From positions 1 to 45,458 of the forward strand of contig CAYVOX010000009.1 in assembly GCA_964453035.1 (NCBI GenBank): a DNA stretch of 45,458 nt, in the 5' to 3' direction. This DNA is from CAYVOX01 sp964453035. GTDB taxonomy: Bacteria > Chloroflexota > Anaerolineae > Anaerolineales > Anaerolineaceae. The position numbers and the translations under genes were made by a program. Below the pieces are notes generated by a model. That model did no database searches. It had not been told where the DNA came from and worked only from the letters and a program-made list of their open reading frames with translations. Shown one piece after another: positions 1 through 7,125 of the stretch (its first letter is position 1; each line of letters opens with the position of its first letter).

Positions 1-388
1 CGATTTTCTCCATGTAGAGGAAGGGGCCGGGGTCAAACATGGTGCCGCGCGGGGCGAGGGCCACGGTTGAGATGGAGTTGCTCTGCCCGTTGGAGAGCAA
101 CCGGGTGCCGTCAATGGGGTCAACCGCAATATCCACCGCTGGCGCGCCGCCTGTTCCCAGGTGCTCGCCGTTGAACAGCATGGGTGCCTCGTCTTTTTCA
201 CCTTCTCCAATCACCACCACGCCGTCCATTTCGATGGTGTTGAGCACCAGGCGCATGCCGGCAACCGCGGCATGGTCGGCGGCGTTTTTATCGCCGCGGC
301 CCATAAAGCGACCGGCGCCCAGCGCGGCAGCCTCAGTGACGCGCACAAGCTCAAGAGCCAGGTTGCGGGTTGGGGTTGTATTGGTCAT
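1..388 (-). CDS. glpX: Fructose-1,6-bisphosphatase class II (GlpX), 3' part beyond window
   Basis: This is the N-terminal 129 codons of a class II fructose-1,6-bisphosphatase, a metal-dependent gluconeogenic enzyme that hydrolyses fructose-1,6-bisphosphate to fructose-6-phosphate. The family signatures are clear: MGRGDKNAADHAAV near residues 29-42, the metal-site block VVVIGEGEKDEAPM around residues 57-70, and the DPIDGTR motif of the inositol-phosphatase superfamily near residues 91-97. The start is the ATG at 388, preceded by a GAGGAG ribosome binding site about 6 nt away. The gene lies 35 bp after cdsA on the same strand and is probably co-transcribed with frr-uppS-cdsA. The stop codon lies outside the window, so the C-terminal half cannot be judged. 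Confidence 0.93.
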   Translation of the reverse strand, partial: MTNTTPTRNLALELVRVTEAAALGAGRFMGRGDKNAADHAAVAGMRLVLNTIEMDGVVVIGEGEKDEAPMLFNGEHLGTGGAPAVDIAVDPIDGTRLLSNGQSNSISTVALAPRGTMFDPGPFLYMEKI

Positions 389-423
389 TTGAACGCTCCT
401 CGAGAGGTTTTAATCCAAATTGA

Positions 424-1233
424 CTATAGCATAAAGAAGGTGATGATGTAGTAAGAAAGGGCGGCGGCCCACAGGGTGGAATCCAGCCGGTCTAACATGC
501 CGCCGTGGCCGGGCAGCAACTGGCTGGTATCTTTGACCCCGAACTGTCGCTTGAGCATGCTTTCCCCCAGGTCGCCGAGGGGGGCGATGGCGCCGACGAT
601 GAGCCCGAGCAGGGCGCCGTTGAGCGGGGTAATTTGTGGAGCGCGCAGCGACCAGGCCCAGGCCAGCAGGGCATTGAAGATGATGGCCACGACGATCCCG
701 GCCAGGTAACCTTCCCAGGTTTTCTTGGGGCTGACCCGCGAGGCGAGCTTGTGCTTTCCGAAGCGCATTCCGAAGAAGTAGGCGCCGGAATCGGCAAACC
801 AGGCGGCGGTCAGACCTGTGAAGAGCCAGAGGTCGCCATCCGGCAGGTTGCGCAGGGCAATGAGATAGCTGCCCAGCCAGCCCAGGTAGAACAATCCGCC
901 AACAGCCATGGTGAAGTGGGTGGCCGACCCATCCGAACCGCGCTGGTATTCGATGGTGTGGTAGGCCATGGCAGCCAGTAAAACCAGGCTGGCGGCCAGG
1001 GCTGAGCCTTCAAAACCGAAGGCTAAATGCAGCAGGATAATGCCAACCACGCCCACCACCAGCAGCACCAGCGAGGTGTTGTATCCCCCGGAGCGCACCA
1101 TGCGCCAGTATTCCCAGGCGCAGATGCCCAGCAGCAGGGAGACAGCCGCAGCAAAAAACCAACCTCCCAGTGCAATAGCCAGGGCAACTAACGGCACCAG
1201 GATCACAGTCACCAGGAGACGGTCACGCAGCAT
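424..1233 (-). CDS. cdsA: Phosphatidate cytidylyltransferase CdsA
   Basis: Integral membrane enzyme of 269 residues that makes CDP-diacylglycerol from phosphatidate and CTP, the precursor of most bacterial phospholipids. It has several hydrophobic segments from the N-terminus onward. The C-terminal family signature is intact: a KR pair, then VKD, PGHGG and the metal-binding DRLDS segment about 20 residues before the end. The reading frame stays open further upstream, but that part overlaps uppS; the start is taken as the ATG at 1233 because the protein then begins directly with MLRDRLL and a membrane segment, at normal family length. It overlaps the 3' end of uppS by 11 bp, which suggests translational coupling. 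Confidence 0.93.
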   Translation of the reverse strand: MLRDRLLVTVILVPLVALAIALGGWFFAAAVSLLLGICAWEYWRMVRSGGYNTSLVLLVVGVVGIILLHLAFGFEGSALAASLVLLAAMAYHTIEYQRGSDGSATHFTMAVGGLFYLGWLGSYLIALRNLPDGDLWLFTGLTAAWFADSGAYFFGMRFGKHKLASRVSPKKTWEGYLAGIVVAIIFNALLAWAWSLRAPQITPLNGALLGLIVGAIAPLGDLGESMLKRQFGVKDTSQLLPGHGGMLDRLDSTLWAAALSYYIITFFML

Positions 1234-1972
1234 TGGTCGCTTTGTTCCCCCCCTCGCTAGAAATGCGGCCAAAGCGCCGGTCGCGGTGCAAAAACTCCTG
1301 GATGGCGCGGTGAAATTCGGCTTTGTCGAAATCCGGCCAAAGGGTCGGCGTGAAATACCATTCAGAATAGGCGGCCTGCCAGATGAGGAAGTTGCTGATG
1401 CGCATTTCCCCCGAGGTGCGGATGATGAGGTCTGGATCGGGCACGCCAGCGGTAAACAGGTACTGGCTGACCAGCTCCGAGGTGACTTCTTGCGGTTGGA
1501 GTCCATCCGCGAGCATCTGGCGAATGGCGCAGACAATTTCATCCCTTCCGCCGTAGTTAAAGGCCAGATTGAGCACCAGGCGGGTGTTATGCCGGGTTAG
1601 GTCAACGGCGTGATGCACCCTGGCTTGCAGCGAGGGGGCAATTTGTTCCAGGTGGCCCAGGTGGCGGAGTTGAACACCTTCCTGGTGCAGTTCATCCAAC
1701 TCGCGGTCAATCACCTCCGCCAGGATTTGCATCAACCCTTCCACCTCATCCTGCGGGCGCCCCCAGTTTTCGGTCGAGAAGGCGTAAAGGGTGAGGTACT
1801 GCACGCCTTCTTCCACAGCAGCGGTGATGATGCGGCGCAGGTTTTCGGTGCCGGCCTGGTGCCCGGCAATGCGCGGCAGCCCGCGCGCAGCGGCCCAGCG
1901 CCCGTTGCCGTCCATAATGATGGCGACGTGGGTTGGAATGTTCGTGACCGGCTGTGAGGGGTTCTGGCTCAT
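1223..1972 (-). CDS. uppS: Isoprenyl transferase (undecaprenyl diphosphate synthase)
   Basis: A cis-prenyltransferase of 249 residues that extends farnesyl diphosphate with isopentenyl diphosphate to the C55 lipid carrier used for peptidoglycan and other surface polymers. The catalytic MDGNGRW motif is at residues 20-26, with the essential Asp at 21. YAFSTENW and the C-terminal RTSGEMRISNFLIWQ block of the family are also present. The start at 1972 has no good Shine-Dalgarno sequence; the frr stop is only 15 nt upstream, so translation may be coupled. The order frr-uppS-cdsA is one of the most conserved in bacteria. Length is normal. Confidence 0.95.
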   Translation of the reverse strand: MSQNPSQPVTNIPTHVAIIMDGNGRWAAARGLPRIAGHQAGTENLRRIITAAVEEGVQYLTLYAFSTENWGRPQDEVEGLMQILAEVIDRELDELHQEGVQLRHLGHLEQIAPSLQARVHHAVDLTRHNTRLVLNLAFNYGGRDEIVCAIRQMLADGLQPQEVTSELVSQYLFTAGVPDPDLIIRTSGEMRISNFLIWQAAYSEWYFTPTLWPDFDKAEFHRAIQEFLHRDRRFGRISSEGGNKATNAA

Positions 1973-1987
1973 TTTAGATGGGGGTGG

Positions 1988-2545
1988 TTAGACCTCCATA
2001 ATCTCCTTCTGCTTGCGTTCGCCGATAAGCTCCACCTGGTGGATTTCTTTATCGGTCAGTTTCTGCAATTCTTCCTCGGCTTCTTCCAGGTCATCTTCCG
2101 AGATTAATTTCTCTTTTTCGTATTCGCGCAGGTCTTTCATGATATCCCGTCGCACGTTGCGAATGGCGATGCGGGTCTCTTCAAGGCGGTGGTGCACCAC
2201 TTTGACCAGGTCGCGGCGGCGCTCCTCGGTGAGGGTGGGGATATTGAGGCGGATGGCCTTGCCGTCGTTGTTGGGGGTCAACCCCAGGTCAGAGGCCAGG
2301 ATGGCGCGCTCGATGGCCTTGAGGGAAGTGGCGTCGAAGGGGCGGATGAGCAGCACGCGCGGTTCAGGCACGCTGATGGTGGCCAACTGCATGAGCGGGG
2401 TTGGCATGCCGTAATACTCCACCTGAAGGCGTTCCACCAGGGTGGGGCTGGCGCGCCCGGTGCGGATGCCTGCCAGGTCGTCTTCCAGCACCTGGAGAGC
2501 GCTTTTCATACGGGCTTCAGTTTCTTTGACAGTCTCTTTTATCAC
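1988..2545 (-). CDS. frr: Ribosome recycling factor
   Basis: Cytoplasmic factor of 185 residues that, with EF-G, splits the post-termination ribosome. The sequence is typical over its whole length, including LAGIRTGRASPTLVE near residues 24-38, the NIPTLTEERR segment near 125-134 and a charged helical C-terminus. It starts with GTG at 2545; GGAGG lies about 5 nt upstream, so this start is well supported. It heads the cluster frr-uppS-cdsA-glpX on the minus strand. In many bacteria pyrH or tsf lies directly upstream, but here the neighbour is a divergent lipoprotein gene, so the cluster begins at frr. Confidence 0.96.
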   Translation of the reverse strand: MIKETVKETEARMKSALQVLEDDLAGIRTGRASPTLVERLQVEYYGMPTPLMQLATISVPEPRVLLIRPFDATSLKAIERAILASDLGLTPNNDGKAIRLNIPTLTEERRRDLVKVVHHRLEETRIAIRNVRRDIMKDLREYEKEKLISEDDLEEAEEELQKLTDKEIHQVELIGERKQKEIMEV

Positions 2546-2664
2546 AATGACCTCCGAGAGATGGTGGGGATGTCAGTACACTAAGGATACCTTAATTCAG
2601 CCAAATGCGCCACTCCTCCGCGTGAAATTATTCCCTGCAGCTTTATGATTGGCGGCATTTCCTC

Positions 2665-2670
2665 TATAAT
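2665..2670 (+). promoter_or_regulatory. Candidate -10 box of the SUMF1-fold lipoprotein gene
   Basis: A perfect TATAAT lies 20 nt before the ATG at 2690. Transcription would begin near 2677, downstream of the other possible starts at 2645 and 2672, which supports 2690 as the real start. I see no good -35 hexamer at 16-18 bp. Confidence 0.45.
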
Positions 2671-2689
2671 TATGGCAACTGGAGGGACC

Positions 2690-3814
2690 ATGACCCATTT
2701 GCCACTTTACCGCTCGTTCACGTTTCGCGCTATCCTGGCACTGACTGTCTTCATGCTGGGGGCTGCAGCCTGCACCCCGCAACAAATTATCGAGGTACTC
2801 ATTCCAACGCAGACGCCCATCTACATCGTGGTGACGGCTACCGCTCAACCGGTTGTGGCTTCTGCCACCAGAGCGCTGCCCACTAAAGCACCGTCCACTG
2901 CCACCGCGGTGAAGAGCGCCACTGCCCCACGCCCAAGTGCCACCATCACGCGCCCGGCTGCATTCTGGACGCCGACCAGCCGCCCGGCGCAGCCCACCGC
3001 TAACTTGAACGAGCCGCGGATTGGCAAAGACGGCATGGTTCTGCTGTTGGTGCGCGCGGGAGAATTCAGCATGGGTTCAATCAAGAGCCTGGATGCCTTT
3101 GCCGACCCGGATGAGATCCCCCAGCATACGGTTTACATTGATAACTACTGGATTGACCAGAATGAAGTGTCCAACGCCCAGTTTGCGCGCTTCCTGTCTG
3201 CTAAAGGCAACCAGGTTGAGGGCGGCGCGCCCTGGCTGGTGACCAGCAGTGGATTTCCTCACATCCGGCTGGTGAACGGGCAATGGAGCATTGACACCGG
3301 TTTTGCCAGCCATCCCGTGGTGGGGGTGACGTGGTACGGCGCAAAAGCCTACTGTGATTGGGCTGGCAGGCGCCTGCCCACCGAGGCAGAGTGGGAAAAG
3401 GCCGCCCGCGGGCTGGATGGGCGCTTCTATCCGTGGGGAGACGGTAAACCCAGCGGAACGCAGGCCAATTTTGCCGATAAAAGCCTCAACCGCACCTGGT
3501 CCGACCGCACCGTCAACGATGGGTATGAGTTCACCGCGCCGGTGGGCAGTTACCCGGCAGGGATGAGCGTGTTTAAGGCGCTGGATATGTCTGGTAATGT
3601 ATGGGAATGGGTCGCGGATTTCTATGATGAGGCCTGGTATTCGCAGGCGGGTACCTGGCGCAATCCCACCGGGCCTTCCACGGGCACGTACCGTGTGGCG
3701 CGCGGGGGCGGATGGGCCAACGAGGCGGTGGATTTGCGCGCAGCAGACCGCTACAAAAACAGCCCGATCAACGTGGATGGCGACCTGGGCTTTCGCTGCG
3801 CTTGGGTTTATTGA
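2690..3814 (+). CDS. Lipoprotein with formylglycine-generating-enzyme (SUMF1) fold, catalytic cysteines absent
   Basis: A 374-residue exported protein. The N-terminus is a lipoprotein signal ending near GAAAC, with Cys28 as the likely lipidated residue. A Thr/Pro/Ala-rich linker of roughly 80 residues follows, and then a SUMF1/FGE domain: AGEFSMGS, the IDQNEVSNAQF block, RRLPTEAEWEKAARG, DMSGNVWEW, RVARGGGW and the terminal LGFRCAW. The ATG at 2690 has GGAGGG 3 nt upstream and follows a TATAAT box. In true sulfatase-activating enzymes the segment after RGG(S/G)W/Y holds two active-site cysteines; here it reads ANEAVDLR, with no Cys. It is therefore probably a binding or structural SUMF1-like surface protein. 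No sulfatase gene is nearby. Confidence 0.85.
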   Translation: MTHLPLYRSFTFRAILALTVFMLGAAACTPQQIIEVLIPTQTPIYIVVTATAQPVVASATRALPTKAPSTATAVKSATAPRPSATITRPAAFWTPTSRPAQPTANLNEPRIGKDGMVLLLVRAGEFSMGSIKSLDAFADPDEIPQHTVYIDNYWIDQNEVSNAQFARFLSAKGNQVEGGAPWLVTSSGFPHIRLVNGQWSIDTGFASHPVVGVTWYGAKAYCDWAGRRLPTEAEWEKAARGLDGRFYPWGDGKPSGTQANFADKSLNRTWSDRTVNDGYEFTAPVGSYPAGMSVFKALDMSGNVWEWVADFYDEAWYSQAGTWRNPTGPSTGTYRVARGGGWANEAVDLRAADRYKNSPINVDGDLGFRCAWVY

Positions 3815-3845
3815 GCCTGGTTCACCCGGCAGTAAATTTTTTTAT
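3815..3845 (+). terminator. Possible weak terminator after the SUMF1-fold gene
   Basis: GCCTGG and CCCGGC form a short stem around TTCA with one mismatch, followed by AGTAAA and a run of seven T. The stem is weak, so partial readthrough into the RraA-like gene 60 bp downstream is likely. Confidence 0.3.
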
Positions 3846-3874
3846 CTCAACAATGATCCCCCCAGGAGGTTTGC

Positions 3875-4600
3875 ATGTCTAGCCTGACCGCCACTGACCT
3901 TGAAGCGCTGTGCCAGTACGATACGCCCACGGTGTGCAACGCCATTGAATTGTTTGCTGTTCGCCCGCGCAACACCGGCTATACCGATAGCCGCATCAAA
4001 GCCTGTTTTCCGGAGATGCCGCCGGTGGTGGGGTATGCTTCCACCGCCACTTTCCGCTCTGATGCCTGGCCGCGGCAGGGAAAAACCTATCCTGATAGCG
4101 AAGCGCAGGTTGCGGCTTTTGCACAGTTGCCCGGCCCGGCGCTGGTGGTCTTCCAGGACCTGGATGAACCCGCAGTTGGCGCGACCATCGGCGAGGTGAT
4201 GTGTACCACCTACAAGGCATTTGGCGCGGTGGGATTAATCACCAGCGGCGCCGGACGCGACCTTGACCAGGTGCGCGCGCTGGGATTTCCGCTGTTTACC
4301 AATGGGACCATCTGCTCGCACGGTTATTCGCATATTCCCGCCATCCACGTGCCTGTGCGGGTGGGCGGATTGACCATTTTCCCCGGCGATCTGCTGCACG
4401 CGGATTGCAACGGCGTGGCGCTGATTCCGCTCGAAATTGCAGGGGAACTGGCAGGTGTGTGCGCCGAGGTGGCTGCAGCAGAGGCGATTGTGCTCGGTTA
4501 CCTGAAAAGCGGACAGGTGACGGTTAAAGGATTGGAGGAGGCTCGCGCAGCCACCCGGGCAGCTTTTGCGCAGGCCAGCCAGCGCGTGCGGCGGGGGTAG
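3875..4600 (+). CDS. RraA-like / 4-hydroxy-4-methyl-2-oxoglutarate aldolase family protein
   Basis: A 241-residue cytoplasmic protein of the RraA/HMG-aldolase (methyltransferase-like) fold. The family core is visible: GEVMCTTYKAFGAVGLITSGAGRD around residues 108-131, then FTNGTICSHGYSHI, PVRVGGLTIFPGDLLHADCNGVALIP near 168-195. The Asp of GAGRD and the downstream HAD segment correspond to the metal/substrate site of HMG/CHA aldolases. The start ATG at 3875 has GGAGG about 6 nt upstream. Members of this family are either divalent-metal aldolases acting on oxoglutarate-type acids or RNase E regulators. A metabolic aldolase-like role is more plausible here, but the substrate cannot be read from the sequence. 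Confidence 0.85.
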   Translation: MSSLTATDLEALCQYDTPTVCNAIELFAVRPRNTGYTDSRIKACFPEMPPVVGYASTATFRSDAWPRQGKTYPDSEAQVAAFAQLPGPALVVFQDLDEPAVGATIGEVMCTTYKAFGAVGLITSGAGRDLDQVRALGFPLFTNGTICSHGYSHIPAIHVPVRVGGLTIFPGDLLHADCNGVALIPLEIAGELAGVCAEVAAAEAIVLGYLKSGQVTVKGLEEARAATRAAFAQASQRVRRG

Positions 4601-4631
4601 CTGCAGGGTTTGATTCACTGCCTGTTTTTTG

Positions 4632-4653
4632 CCGCGCCCCAGATGGGGCGCGG
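4632..4653 (+). other. Strong hairpin without U-tract downstream of the RraA-like gene
   Basis: A perfect 9-bp GC-rich stem (CCGCGCCCC / GGGGCGCGG) with an AGAT loop lies 32 bp after the stop codon. It is preceded, not followed, by a T-run, so it is not a canonical intrinsic terminator. It may still stop or protect the transcript end. Confidence 0.5.
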
Positions 4654-4695
4654 TGATGATTCCATCTCCAGGTTGAATTTCTCTTAAAAAGCCCC

Positions 4696-4724
4696 TTGAC
4701 AATTTAGAACATAATTGCTATACT
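4696..4724 (+). promoter_or_regulatory. Strong sigma-70-type promoter of the small-protein gene
   Basis: TTGACA at 4696-4701, a 17-bp spacer and TATACT at 4719-4724, with a TGC extension just before the -10 box. It is among the best matches to consensus in the window. Transcription should start near 4731, inside the palindrome at 4728-4745. Confidence 0.8.
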
Positions 4725-4727
4725 ATT

Positions 4728-4745
4728 GTAGAACATGAGTTCTAC
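4728..4745 (+). promoter_or_regulatory. GAAC-N4-GTTC palindrome, candidate LexA/SOS operator
   Basis: GTAGAAC-ATGA-GTTCTAC is a perfect 7-bp inverted repeat covering the predicted transcription start. Its core GAAC-N4-GTTC is the form of SOS box bound by LexA in Bacillus-type bacteria. A second TAGAACAT half-site lies at 4705-4712 between the -35 and -10 boxes, 24 bp upstream in the same orientation. Repression at this promoter is therefore likely; that the repressor is LexA is an inference. Confidence 0.6.
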
Positions 4746-4847
4746 GCCCGAAACCATCGCGGGGGTTTGCGTAAGTGAAATGCAGACCGTAGGTTACCTG
4801 CCCAGAGCGGGTATAAAAATTGCACTGGTAATCAATGGAGAAAGATG

Positions 4848-5087
4848 ATGAAAACTGGAATGTTGTGGTTTGATAATGACCCCAAAGCCGACCTGCAAAC
4901 TAAAATTGCGCGCGCGGTGGATTACTACCAGAAGAAATATGGGCAGAAACCCGACCTGTGCTACGTCCATCCCACCATGCTCTCAAACACGACCCGCGCT
5001 CAGGGCGTGGATATTCGCCCCAACCGGCAGGTGCTCCCTAACCACTTCTGGATCGGGGTGCACGAACTGATTCCCCTCGCCGGGTAA
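4848..5087 (+). CDS. Small protein of unknown function, probably SOS-regulated
   Basis: A 79-residue soluble protein with no signal peptide or membrane segment. It begins MKTGMLWFDNDPK and contains AVDYYQKKYGQKPDLCYVHP and LPNHFWIGV. I recognise it only as resembling small conserved hypothetical proteins of Chloroflexota, and assign no function. The ATG at 4848 is preferred to the one at 4845 because GGAG at 4837-4840 is then 7 nt away. It is a single-gene unit: a near-consensus promoter with an SOS-type operator lies upstream and an intrinsic terminator 29 bp downstream. The leader is about 115 nt. The segment from YQKKYG to HP is likely structurally important, but no catalytic motif is visible. 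Confidence 0.75.
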   Translation: MKTGMLWFDNDPKADLQTKIARAVDYYQKKYGQKPDLCYVHPTMLSNTTRAQGVDIRPNRQVLPNHFWIGVHELIPLAG

Positions 5088-5115
5088 ATCAAAAGGCTCT
5101 CAATCTACCTGATGA

Positions 5116-5144
5116 ACGGGCGGCGATTAGCCGTCCGTTTTCTT
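5116..5144 (+). terminator. Intrinsic terminator of the small-protein gene
   Basis: ACGGGCGGC and GCCGTCCGT form a 9-bp stem with one G-U pair around a GATTA loop, followed by TTTTCTT. An outer pair, CCTGAT at 5109-5114 with ATCAGG at 5145-5150, extends the structure into the stop codon of the convergent gene. Confidence 0.75.
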
Positions 5145-5145
5145 A

Positions 5146-6063
5146 TCAGGCGAGGGTCTCTCCGGCGTGCTGCAGCAGGTTGAGCAGCCAGTGCAGCGGT
5201 TGCGGGGCGTATTCATCGGTAAAATGCTCGGCAGCCTGCTCCAGGCTGACCTCACCGTGATACTCTTCCCTCAAATACCACAGGTGTTCGATAATCCACA
5301 AGTACAGGTCTGATTCCGTGCGACCGGGAAAATCTGCCAGGATTTTCTTCTCGCGGATGACCTTCACCAACGGCAGGTAAACCTGGGTGTACCAGGAGGA
5401 TACCGCCTCGGGATAGGGTACCTCTGCCTGGCGAGCCTGTCCCAGGAAGTAGCGGTGGGTTTTGATGTGGTCGAGCAGCTTAATCGGTCCGCCTGGCAGG
5501 CTGAAGGCGATGTTGGCCTCCGGGTGGCGTTTGGAAAGTTGCGTTTGTTCTTCAAAATAGTATTGCTCGTTTTTACGGATGAGGTCGTCAATATCCGTCT
5601 CCTGGCGCACGGGCTCAGCCACGTCAATTTCCACCACGTGCGCGTCAATGAAAACCTGCCCGCGCTGGCGGGCGACGGAAACGCGGTGGTTGCCGTCTTT
5701 GACGAAGTAAAAAGCGCCGATTTTATAGACCTCAATGGGGGGCAGCACAATATCCTGCAGCAGGGCGCGGTCAATGCTCTCCCAGCGGGAGCGTTCGGTG
5801 GTGCGGCGGGGCAGGAAGGCGTTGTCAAAATCGTTGTAACGTCCCACGCTGCCGATGATTTGCTCCAGCTCAATTTCGCGCAGGCCCAGGTCGTGCTGCC
5901 CGCTGAAGGGCAGTGCCTGGCGCACCTGGTCAAAGGGGAGCAGTTCGGTGCTGGTATTTGTGAGCCAGCTCCACACGCCGCGCCAGAAACCTTTGCGAAT
6001 AGCCTGGTTGAAATCATCTTTGGCGCGAATTCCATGGATGCGAGGGGAGGAATTATCAGACAT
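5146..6063 (-). CDS. ParB/sulfiredoxin-like nuclease-fold protein (DUF4032-like)
   Basis: A 305-residue cytoplasmic protein. The recognisable part is a ParB/Srx-like core: LPPIEVYKIGAFYFVKDGNHRVSVARQRG at about residues 107-135, where DGNHRVS matches the conserved nucleotide-binding signature of this superfamily. A ParB-like DFDNAFLPRR segment precedes it. The C-terminal half (residues 160-305) is helical, with no motif I can name. No helix-turn-helix typical of chromosomal ParB is evident, so a role in partition is unlikely. The start has AGGAG about 8 nt upstream. The metallophosphoesterase gene ends 4 bp before it on the same strand, so the two are co-translated and may act together. Substrate unknown. 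Confidence 0.75.
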   Translation of the reverse strand: MSDNSSPRIHGIRAKDDFNQAIRKGFWRGVWSWLTNTSTELLPFDQVRQALPFSGQHDLGLREIELEQIIGSVGRYNDFDNAFLPRRTTERSRWESIDRALLQDIVLPPIEVYKIGAFYFVKDGNHRVSVARQRGQVFIDAHVVEIDVAEPVRQETDIDDLIRKNEQYYFEEQTQLSKRHPEANIAFSLPGGPIKLLDHIKTHRYFLGQARQAEVPYPEAVSSWYTQVYLPLVKVIREKKILADFPGRTESDLYLWIIEHLWYLREEYHGEVSLEQAAEHFTDEYAPQPLHWLLNLLQHAGETLA

Positions 6064-6067
6064 AGGC

Positions 6068-6751
6068 TTACTCCTGCCGGCGAGAAAGGATACCCGGCTT
6101 TCTAAAACGGTGCTTCATTTGCACCAGGTTGAACTCTAACTTGCGGTAGCCGTAAGAGTTAACCACCCGTGTTGAGCCAACCTGCGTTTCGGTGATGGTA
6201 TCTGAGCGATAGATGTGGATATGCCCGTGCAGGTGGTAGGCGGGTTTAAACACCCGCGCCAGCCAGTTGAAGGCTCTGATGCCCTGATGGGGCAGGTCGT
6301 CGGCATCGTGGATCTTCCACGGGGGGGCATGGGTGACGAAGATATCCAGGTAGCGTCCGTAGCGCAGGCGGTGCCAGAACAGCGCGGGGGTCATCAGAAA
6401 GACCATGGTCCACATTTGGCCCTGGGTGTACTGGTGGCTGCCGAAGTTGTAGCGGATGCTGCCTTCCACGCCTGCCAGAATGAGCCCGGTGGCATCGCTA
6501 ACCACGCGGCGGTGAATATCCACCGCGCCCCAGGGCTCACGGCGTTCGCCGCCGCTGCCCTGCTCCACCAGGCTGGAGTGGTTGCCGCGAACGTAATACA
6601 TCGGCACGTTGAGTGTGGAAATCATGTATTCCAGGTAATAGTAGGGCAGGTCGCCGCAGCCGATGAGCAAATCCACATCTTCAAAGCGCCGGGTAATCTG
6701 CGGGCTGTAAATGATGCCCAGCTCCACATCGCTGACGGAGAGAATCTTCAC
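6068..6751 (-). CDS. Calcineurin-like metallophosphoesterase
   Basis: A 227-residue cytosolic protein with the metallophosphoesterase motif series: Asp8 in SDVE, GD at 33-34, GNH at 56-58, THAPP at 140-144 and HGHIH at 175-179. These residues normally hold a di-metal centre that hydrolyses phosphomonoesters or phosphodiesters. The usual first motif is D-x-H; here it reads D-V-E, so one metal ligand is replaced by Glu. The product is close in size to small YfcE/icc-like enzymes. Its first 4 bases overlap acpS (ATGA-type junction), and the ParB-like gene follows 4 bp after its stop. The substrate cannot be told from the sequence. Confidence 0.85.
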   Translation of the reverse strand: MKILSVSDVELGIIYSPQITRRFEDVDLLIGCGDLPYYYLEYMISTLNVPMYYVRGNHSSLVEQGSGGERREPWGAVDIHRRVVSDATGLILAGVEGSIRYNFGSHQYTQGQMWTMVFLMTPALFWHRLRYGRYLDIFVTHAPPWKIHDADDLPHQGIRAFNWLARVFKPAYHLHGHIHIYRSDTITETQVGSTRVVNSYGYRKLEFNLVQMKHRFRKPGILSRRQE

Positions 6752-7122
6752 GGCAGTTTAAGGGCGGTCACGGCGGCAACCGCGTAGGTGCGGGTGTGGC
6801 TGATGCTGAGCGACCAGGTGGTGAATCCCAGGTGTTCAGCAAGTTGAAGGGCTTTTCCGCTCAGGACGAGCAGCGGTTGGCCCTGAGCACCGCGCTGAAT
6901 CTCGATGGATTGCCAGCCAATTGCGCCGATGCCGCAGCCCAGGGCTTTGGCCACGGCTTCCTTGGCGGCAAAGCGCCCCGCCAGGCTGGCATTGGAACTG
7001 CCCACTTCGGCCAGTTCGCGCGGGGTAAAGACGCGCCGCAAAAACCGCTCGCGAATTTCTGGACGCTGAGCGGCAATGCGGCGGATTTCCACCAGGTCTA
7101 TACCGGTGCGCAGTTCAGGCAT
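6748..7122 (-). CDS. acpS: Holo-[acyl-carrier-protein] synthase
   Basis: A 124-residue phosphopantetheinyl transferase that loads 4'-phosphopantetheine from CoA onto acyl carrier protein for fatty-acid synthesis. GIDLVEI at residues 7-13 holds the Mg-binding Asp, and RFAAKEAVAKALG near 50-62 holds the catalytic Glu-Lys. The C-terminal SISHTRTYAVA block is typical. The gene begins 3 bp after the stop of the M16 peptidase gene and overlaps the metallophosphoesterase start by 4 bp, so it sits within a tightly packed minus-strand operon. Length is normal for AcpS trimers. Confidence 0.95.
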   Translation of the reverse strand: MPELRTGIDLVEIRRIAAQRPEIRERFLRRVFTPRELAEVGSSNASLAGRFAAKEAVAKALGCGIGAIGWQSIEIQRGAQGQPLLVLSGKALQLAEHLGFTTWSLSISHTRTYAVAAVTALKLP

Positions 7123-7125
7123 GCG

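Noticed and set aside
2582..2594. Palindrome TAAGG-ATA-CCTTA upstream of frr as an operator
   Set aside because: It is short and AT-rich, with no second copy and no clear promoter alignment; likely to occur by chance.
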